Shown here one piece after another: positions 58,441-64,000 of a stretch of 64,000 nucleotides of DNA. Made by a program: the position numbers and the translations under genes. The notes below the pieces were generated by a model that saw only the letters and a program-made list of their open reading frames with translations, was not told the origin of the DNA and ran no database searches. The DNA is from Datisca glomerata (taxonomy: Eukaryota > Streptophyta > Magnoliopsida > Cucurbitales > Datiscaceae): NCBI GenBank assembly GCA_003255025.1, contig QANY01005876.1, positions 882,843-946,842 of the forward strand. Reading direction: 5' to 3'. Position 1 is the first letter of the stretch. Each line of letters begins with the position of its first letter.

Positions 58441-60129
58441 GCTTGACTAAACGTCAAAAGGTAAAACTCTTAATTTGAGGTAGGTTCGACCGACCAGACC
58501 TCCTAATTAGGAGCACACAAAGACTTCATAAATGTTACAATAAGTCTGTACGACCCCCGACCTCCTTCAAAGGGGGTAGCCCAAAAGGAAGGATTAAGTC
58601 CATCTTGAGGGTCACTAGAGCTCGGTGTAACCGTGACCCCGCAGCTCAGGTCAGCAAGAATTAAAACTTTGAACATTCATAATTCAGAGCAACAGAGAAG
58701 CAAGAACGAAAGAAGGATTAATGTCTCGTCTAGACCAAGCTCGACTAAGGTAAAAGTAAAATTTACCTAATTAAGGTATGTTTATTACTTAAAGCATAGC
58801 TTATTTACTTAAAAGCATAGCTTATACAGGTACAAGTTACAACAAAGGAAATAAGCAAAAGTAAAGCTAAAAGGAGTCAGAGTTACAAAATAAAAGTTCA
58901 TTCTCATTATTAAGGAAAGAGGATTACAAGTACAAGTGAAGAAAAAGGAACAAAAATCTCCTCATCAGTTGAGGGGGTGAACCTCTCCTAGGCTAACTTA
59001 AAAGGAAAAGACCCCCATGATTGAGGCAGTGGCTTCATGATTTTCATAGCTTTCTTGAACTCTTTTGAGGTCTGGAGGGCTCCTGTCACCTCTCGACCGA
59101 GGATCATTACGACTTGATTTGAGGACCCACACCAAGTCGGGATAAAAATGCATTCAAACCACAGGCGGCACCTAATTTTTTACTGAGGACAGAAAAAGCC
59201 CCAACCTTTCCCACAAGGTGTGCAAGGAAAGAAGCCATCAACCTTGGTTTGAGACGATCCCAAATGAATGTCATTGGAAAGTCCACCTTACCCAATCCTG
59301 AGGCACACTGTAATAAACACCTGGGATCTAAAAGGATTGAGGTGATAAAAAAAGGGAGTGTGTAGCAGCCGGTAAAGGTGCTTTATTACTGATCGAGGGA
59401 CAAAATCCTCGGTCAAGTTCCAAACTTTTTCTAAGGACGAGGTTTCGCGATAGAGGGGATTTGTAACTATAAGCCAGTGACCAAGGCAAACAAAGGCTTC
59501 ACATACAGGCTTATCGACGGTAAGAAAATCACCGCAAATAGGACATCAGTGTCTTTGAGGCACGCCATTTCAAATATGACAGAAAGGGAAACGACAACCA
59601 TGGAAAATAAATCAAGAAGGATCTCAAAAGAAATCCCCTAACGGAAGAGGCCCCAGAAGGGGTGGGACACTGTTCTCCTAAGGAAAGAAGAAGAAATGGG
59701 GGCAAGAATGAAAGTTTTGATTCTTTAAGGAAGTCGAGGATGAAGGCAAGAATGAAAGTTTCGTAAGAGAAGGAAATTGCTATTGATGGTGTTGATTATG
59801 TCATCAATGATGGAGACATTAAGGAAGGCCACGATGGCGATCGATGAAGCCACCTTACACCCTATGAACAACCATCAAGGAGTCAGGATCCTTTACGCAC
59901 ACCCACGCACCATTAATGCCTCCACTCCCAAAATATTGATGGCCTTAAATCATGGAAAGGTGGAATGACGTATGCGTGATGAATGAGTCACAACAAAAAT
60001 GGTCAAGTAATTAATCTCATTCGATACAGGTCTCCCAATCGAACAAAGATAGCTCAAACGAGGAGCTTAGATAAAGAAGTCTTCGTACCCAGAAGAATGA
60101 AGCCACTCAAGTCCTCGACTGGGGGCAAT

Positions 60130-60884
60130 TGTTATGCGTGTTTTCCAAAGCACCAATGACAAGACAACATGTATCGTACCGCAATAGAGAGCCGACAACG
60201 AAGGAATGTGTCAAAGGAGAAGAACCGATCTTGGCTAGTCAGCCTCAAGGGAGTTCGAGTCACACAGACCTGAGCATATGCGATATAACATAATAAAATA
60301 TGCGAAGAGAGCTCGGTTAACCTCGAGTACCAAGGTCATCATCGCCCGCCAAAAGTAACATTCTAGATGGCACCGTCCTACATGCCTAAGCACCCAACAG
60401 GTCTAATCATTACGACAGGGTGTCAGATCAGCCTCTGATATGTCACCTTGAAAGCACGTCAACAAATTTAATGCCCATCACTTTATGTCAGATGTCGCCT
60501 CCATCATGTCTAATCGTATCTTGGGAAGCTTCCCCAACACGTCTCGGGTCTTCTTTGAAACGCTTCCCCAAATCATATCCTGGGAAGCTTCCCCAACATG
60601 CTCTTAGGGCTTCTTTGACATGTCCAATCGTATCATGGGGAACTTCAGGTGCAAATACCCTAATCTAATAAAGAGAGGTAGGTCATTTATTAATTAAGGA
60701 AATTTTGTCAACATAATATCAGGATACTAACTTAGTTATGGGAGGCCCTTAGGCGAGGCAACCATCCCCCAGTTCTTTTCTCCTTCGAGATCTTTATTTG
60801 TGTTTTGTAGATCCCTGCCCAGAGGACGATCGTACTTTGCAAAAAAGATAAGTATCAGTATTGTTATGATTTTTGACATTAACA
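60130..60884 (+). repeat. right LTR (755 bp)
   Basis: Starts TGTTATGCGTGTTTTCCAAA after the polypurine tract CTGGGGGCAAT and ends GACATTAACA. Confidence 0.92.
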
Positions 60885-60889
60885 ACATT

Positions 60890-61099
60890 AATATCTTTTT
60901 TAAACGATCTTGTTATGATATAATCACTTCTCATAAAAGTGTTAAATTGATTAAATAAATTATTATTTAATATTCAAAAAGCAAAGTTGTATTGTATAAT
61001 ATCAAGCATCTAATTTTCAATTTTGACAAATATTATTTATGTACATTATGTTTGAGCACTAAAACTTCTAACACACGCAATATCTAAAACTTATATCAT
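60890..61099. other. AT-rich spacer
   Basis: Nothing recognised. Confidence 0.5.
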
Positions 61100-61849
61100 G
61101 TGATGTGTTGTTACCAAAAATCTCAATAATGGTGTGGCATGTAATCTCCTCTCCATGTAGGGGTCCTCTTAGGCGGGAGCCTGCACAACACAGACAAATG
61201 ACTCTAAGGCAAAAGAACCGGGGAGTGATTTCCTCGTCGAAGAGTCTCTAATGCTTAAATCAGTATCTTGGAAATTTTGGTAGAGTTTCCCTTAGCAGAA
61301 AATTTCTTACCTTGTACCGTTTGTAGATGGGGTATTTATACCTGAAGCCTTGATGGAGGATGCGTGTCAAATAAGCTTCGGGCGAGGTAACGATATTTCC
61401 TTGATATGACGAGTTGGGGCGGCATTTAACACATTTGTCCCCTGAGCATACGTAAATGACGGTGGATTAAATTTCAATTTACCTATAATCACGTTGTACG
61501 TGGTGGATGTAACCATTTGGTGGCGGATTTAACATTTCATCATGGCAACCGAAGTCCACCGACGGTTGCCACAAAGAAGAAAACGCCACATGAAGTGCTA
61601 CTTTTGGCGAATAATAATGAAGCCTAACATAGGGCTAGCTGACGCCCTGCGTCAAATCCTCTTCTCGAGGCTTTCTAGCTTAAGCTGGTCGATGTCGCCC
61701 GAGCTCTTTGGGGACCGACCTGGCCAGCTCCCCTCCCTTTTAAGAGCTAAGTTCTTCAATCCCTTTTCCTATAGTAGAGCAGAGACCTCTATCATGGCCT
61801 ACCATGTGGTGTCGCACCGTTGGTAGTCCGGGAATACCCATAACAGTTA
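61100..61849 (-). repeat. LTR of another retrotransposon, minus strand
   Basis: On minus it starts TGTTATGGGTATTCCCGG at 61849, preceded by a polypurine-like GAGTGGGGATAAC (61862-61850), so it reads as a 3' LTR. A TATAAATA box lies at about 61340-61333. The far end, near 61100, is not clearly defined. The interior beyond 61850 is not recognisable past about 62040, so the element is probably truncated. Confidence 0.6.
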
Positions 61850-62059
61850 TCCCCACTCGAGGATCCTTGCGAGTCCTACTAGCTCATGTCTGAAGACTTC
61901 CATGCTGTTTCATGAGCATGAGTCAAAACATAAAAACTTTTATCCTCTTCAATTGCTCATTATGATCATGATTATGACCTGATGGAGTGTCCTTATAGGT
62001 CAAGTTTGGGTGGGCTAAGTGCCCTTTTGAAGTGAAATTTCACGTGTGTGGGTTCTCGC

Positions 62060-62640
62060 GTTTGAAATTTAAAATTTTCCTGAATAGATAAATTTTCACA
62101 TGACACGTAGTAAGATCTAGACCGAAGACTTCATCGAAGAGAAGATGGAGCAAAAACTGTAGGATCAACTAGACGGTTATGAAGAACATGTCAATTAGAT
62201 GAAAGTACATGGATTGTCGACGTGACAATCTAAAGAGAAGTTAATCAAGACCGATGGATTGATCATATGGTCAAGATTTACTTTATTGTTATTGTTGATA
62301 AGCTATATCTCAGGAAATATTATGTTGATCATATTTTCAGATAGAATAAGATAAACTGTATCAGATTCTGTGTAACTGATTGAAGGCCTATAAATAGAGG
62401 CAATATGTAACTCCAAAAAAGGGACTTAAGAAGAGAACAACTCTCAACACCCATTACTCTTGTAAAGCCGTTCTCCATAATGAAATACTATCAAAATCTC
62501 CATGTGATTTTTCTTCCCTTTGAGGGTTTTCACGTAAATCATGACGTATTTATTCATTCTCTCACTTAATTATTCTCTATATTTTTATATTATGATGTAG
62601 GAAATTCACGATCGATTCTCACATACCGAGACTTTTTCTT
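62060..62640 (+). repeat. LTR-like segment with TATA box
   Basis: CCTATAAATAGAGGC (TATA at 62391) is followed by a CT-rich leader and ATAATGAAATACT, and then, at 62645, GAGTGCTTTCATTGAAAG, which resembles the sequence just inside gypsy 5' LTRs. The ends and a partner LTR were not found. Confidence 0.35.
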
Positions 62641-64000
62641 TATATTGAGTGCTTTCATTGAAAGATAAGAAAAAACTCAAGAAATCCCTTCTCAAAACGC
62701 TCAAAACCAAATAAAACGTCTAACGGATATGAAACTGGAAATGGAATTGGGAACAAGAACGGTTATGACAACAAATTGGAACCGGAAGCGAAGAACGGTA
62801 AATTCATTTATTACATATTCGATCGATTTATTTATTTTGTACGAGTAATATTAAAAGAATATTAACGCTTTCTTTGAATTGAATCTGGAAAATTCAACAA
62901 CCACCACGAGGGGCCGGCAAAACCCACGGACGGCTAGACGAAGAAAGCTCCACATGCTATAGCCACACAAAAAAGGAGCGACAAATATGAAGAACAATCA
63001 GATCTGAAGGAGGAACCCGGGAAGGAAGCAGCAACCGGCAACGCCCATGGCCTTGCCCACGACTACGTTAGACCTCATCCGAGTCAAGTACAGCCGTCAG
63101 ATTACTGGGAGAGCCGCTAGAACACCCCATTTTTATTTCAAAAAATGAACCTTAGATCTACAACAATCAAAGCATTTTTAGGCCCCAAAACCACCGTAAA
63201 AATACTCAGAAGAAAATTCCTGTCAATTTCAAGCCTTTTCCAGTCAAAAAGGTCACCGGAGATGGTGGCACACGCCCTCATGAGCCGTCACGGGCGGCTG
63301 CACCATCATCCTCACCCGTTTCTGCTTCGCAGGTTAACCTACGTGGAAGGAAGCTCCAGCCCAAGTCTAATTGATACAGCCCAACAAGGAAGTGAGCCTA
63401 GTGTGCAACCCAGAAAAGAAAGCGCGACCCGTTCATGGCCCGCGATCTGTGCTAGACCCGTGACTTGATCCATGCCCAGCATGACCCGAGTCTGGCCAAC
63501 TCCTTAGCCCGCAGACTATGGGCCAATTCCCTGCTTCCAGCAGGCCAGCCCACAGACGAGCCCAACACGCGAGTCCTAGAAGAACAGCGACCCATGCTCC
63601 GCCCGACACCAATCCACGACCCCGTGCGACCCGTTCTCGACCTGTGATCCTTGCGCGAACCAGGCCTGTCTTTTTCGGTCGCGATTCAAGGCTGAGCCCA
63701 AGCTCACCATAGGCTCCACAGATTTGATTCATGCCAAGCCCAATGTACTTCATAATTTGGCAGATTTAATCCACAAATTTGCAAAGCCATCATAGATCAT
63801 CTTATGCAAATAAATGGAGGACTTCAAATTGCAAGCTAAGTATTTGTTTTTAAATTATTGCTTTGCCTTTTAAATGCGTATTATTAGTTCAAAAAATTGA
63901 TTAAATAGTTGCTTAAGCATATCGTATAATGTCTTGAAAAATATATTTTCACAATCGTTCAAGCATATTAAATTAGTAGAAATGAATTCTATGTTAATTG
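62641..64000. other. unidentified, partly GC-rich sequence
   Basis: Possibly the interior of the element starting near 62060. From 62900 to 63720 the sequence is clearly more GC-rich than the rest, with open frames on both strands (63145-63468 on plus, 63753-63433 on minus). None shows a domain I recognise. From 63760 on it is AT-rich again with no feature. Confidence 0.4.

Larger units (their letters stand above)
55888..60884 (+). mobile_element. complete LTR retrotransposon without recognisable genes
   Basis: Two LTRs (55888-56607 and 60130-60884), a primer-binding site after the left LTR, a polypurine tract before the right LTR, and a perfect 5-bp target duplication ACATT at 55883-55887 and 60885-60889. 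The 3.5-kb interior has no gag or pol frame that I recognise; no frame exceeds about 80 codons outside the LTRs. It is therefore a non-autonomous (LARD-like) or fully decayed element. The LTRs have diverged noticeably. Confidence 0.93.

Noticed and set aside
55814..61102. The 17-mer AAAACTTATATCATGTG on both sides of the LTR element (55814 and 61086)
   Set aside because: The surrounding bases do not match, and the spacing to the element differs on the two sides; probably chance in AT-rich DNA or a very old repeat. The real target duplication is ACATT.
61100..61849. Treating this LTR as a partner of the 55888-60884 element
   Set aside because: It lies on the opposite strand, and although both start TGTTATG the sequence then differs (GGTATTCCCGG against GATATTTTTCC).
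63145..63753. Overlapping frames of about 107 codons on opposite strands
   Set aside because: Open on both strands because of high GC; no domain, no start context that favours one. Kept only as an unidentified region.

Overview
The window is plant nuclear DNA, almost certainly from a eudicot. It is AT-rich, its genes carry short introns, and it is dominated by nested plant transposable elements: Ty1/copia, Ty3/gypsy of the Tat/Ogre type, Mutator-like elements (MULEs), a LINE and an endogenous pararetrovirus. The sequence does not identify the species. Only two host genes are convincing, both near the left end: the 3' half of a cytosolic aldehyde dehydrogenase of the ALDH2C4 type (3068-4462, +) and an intronless MBF1c-type transcriptional coactivator (5199-5633, -) with a heat-shock-like promoter.

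Layout. 1-3016: 5' part of a degenerate copia element on the minus strand, ending in a 144-bp LTR that sits in an ALDH intron. 6259-13169: a unit-length, mutated caulimovirid-like pararetrovirus on the minus strand, with 52 bp repeated at its two ends and a (TA)n tract at one end. 14640-22357: left part of a large MULE (MULE-1), with a transposase pseudogene (+), a DUF1985/C48-peptidase-like gene (-), and arrays of a short palindrome. 22358-30877: 3' part of a Tat/Ogre gypsy element (+). 31021-36540: a LINE (-). About 36600-38620: a second MULE transposase (-). 38621-43270: intergenic DNA with simple repeats. 43271-44475: the missing right end of MULE-1. 44476-46982: the 5' part (LTR, PBS, leader) of a Tat/Ogre element (-). 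46990-49100: a second DUF1985 gene (-). 49101-55887: AT-rich. 55888-60884: a complete but apparently non-coding LTR element with target-site duplication ACATT. 61100-64000: LTR fragments and GC-rich sequence of unknown origin.

The main result is structural. The segment of about 22 kb from 22358 to 44475 appears to be inverted. Flipping it back rejoins MULE-1 (terminal inverted repeats at 14640 and 43271, with 9-bp flanks matching at 8 of 9 bases) and also the gypsy element (5' half at 44476-46982, 3' half at 22358-30877, both flanked by GTAGC). It also puts the second MULE transposase and its DUF1985 gene into the same tail-to-tail order as in MULE-1. One breakpoint cuts a palindrome of the MULE-1 arrays. 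A misassembly could give the same picture and should be excluded first.

Apart from the two host genes, every coding region seen here is broken by stops, frameshifts or deletions. Most long open frames outside these regions are translated microsatellites or minisatellites.
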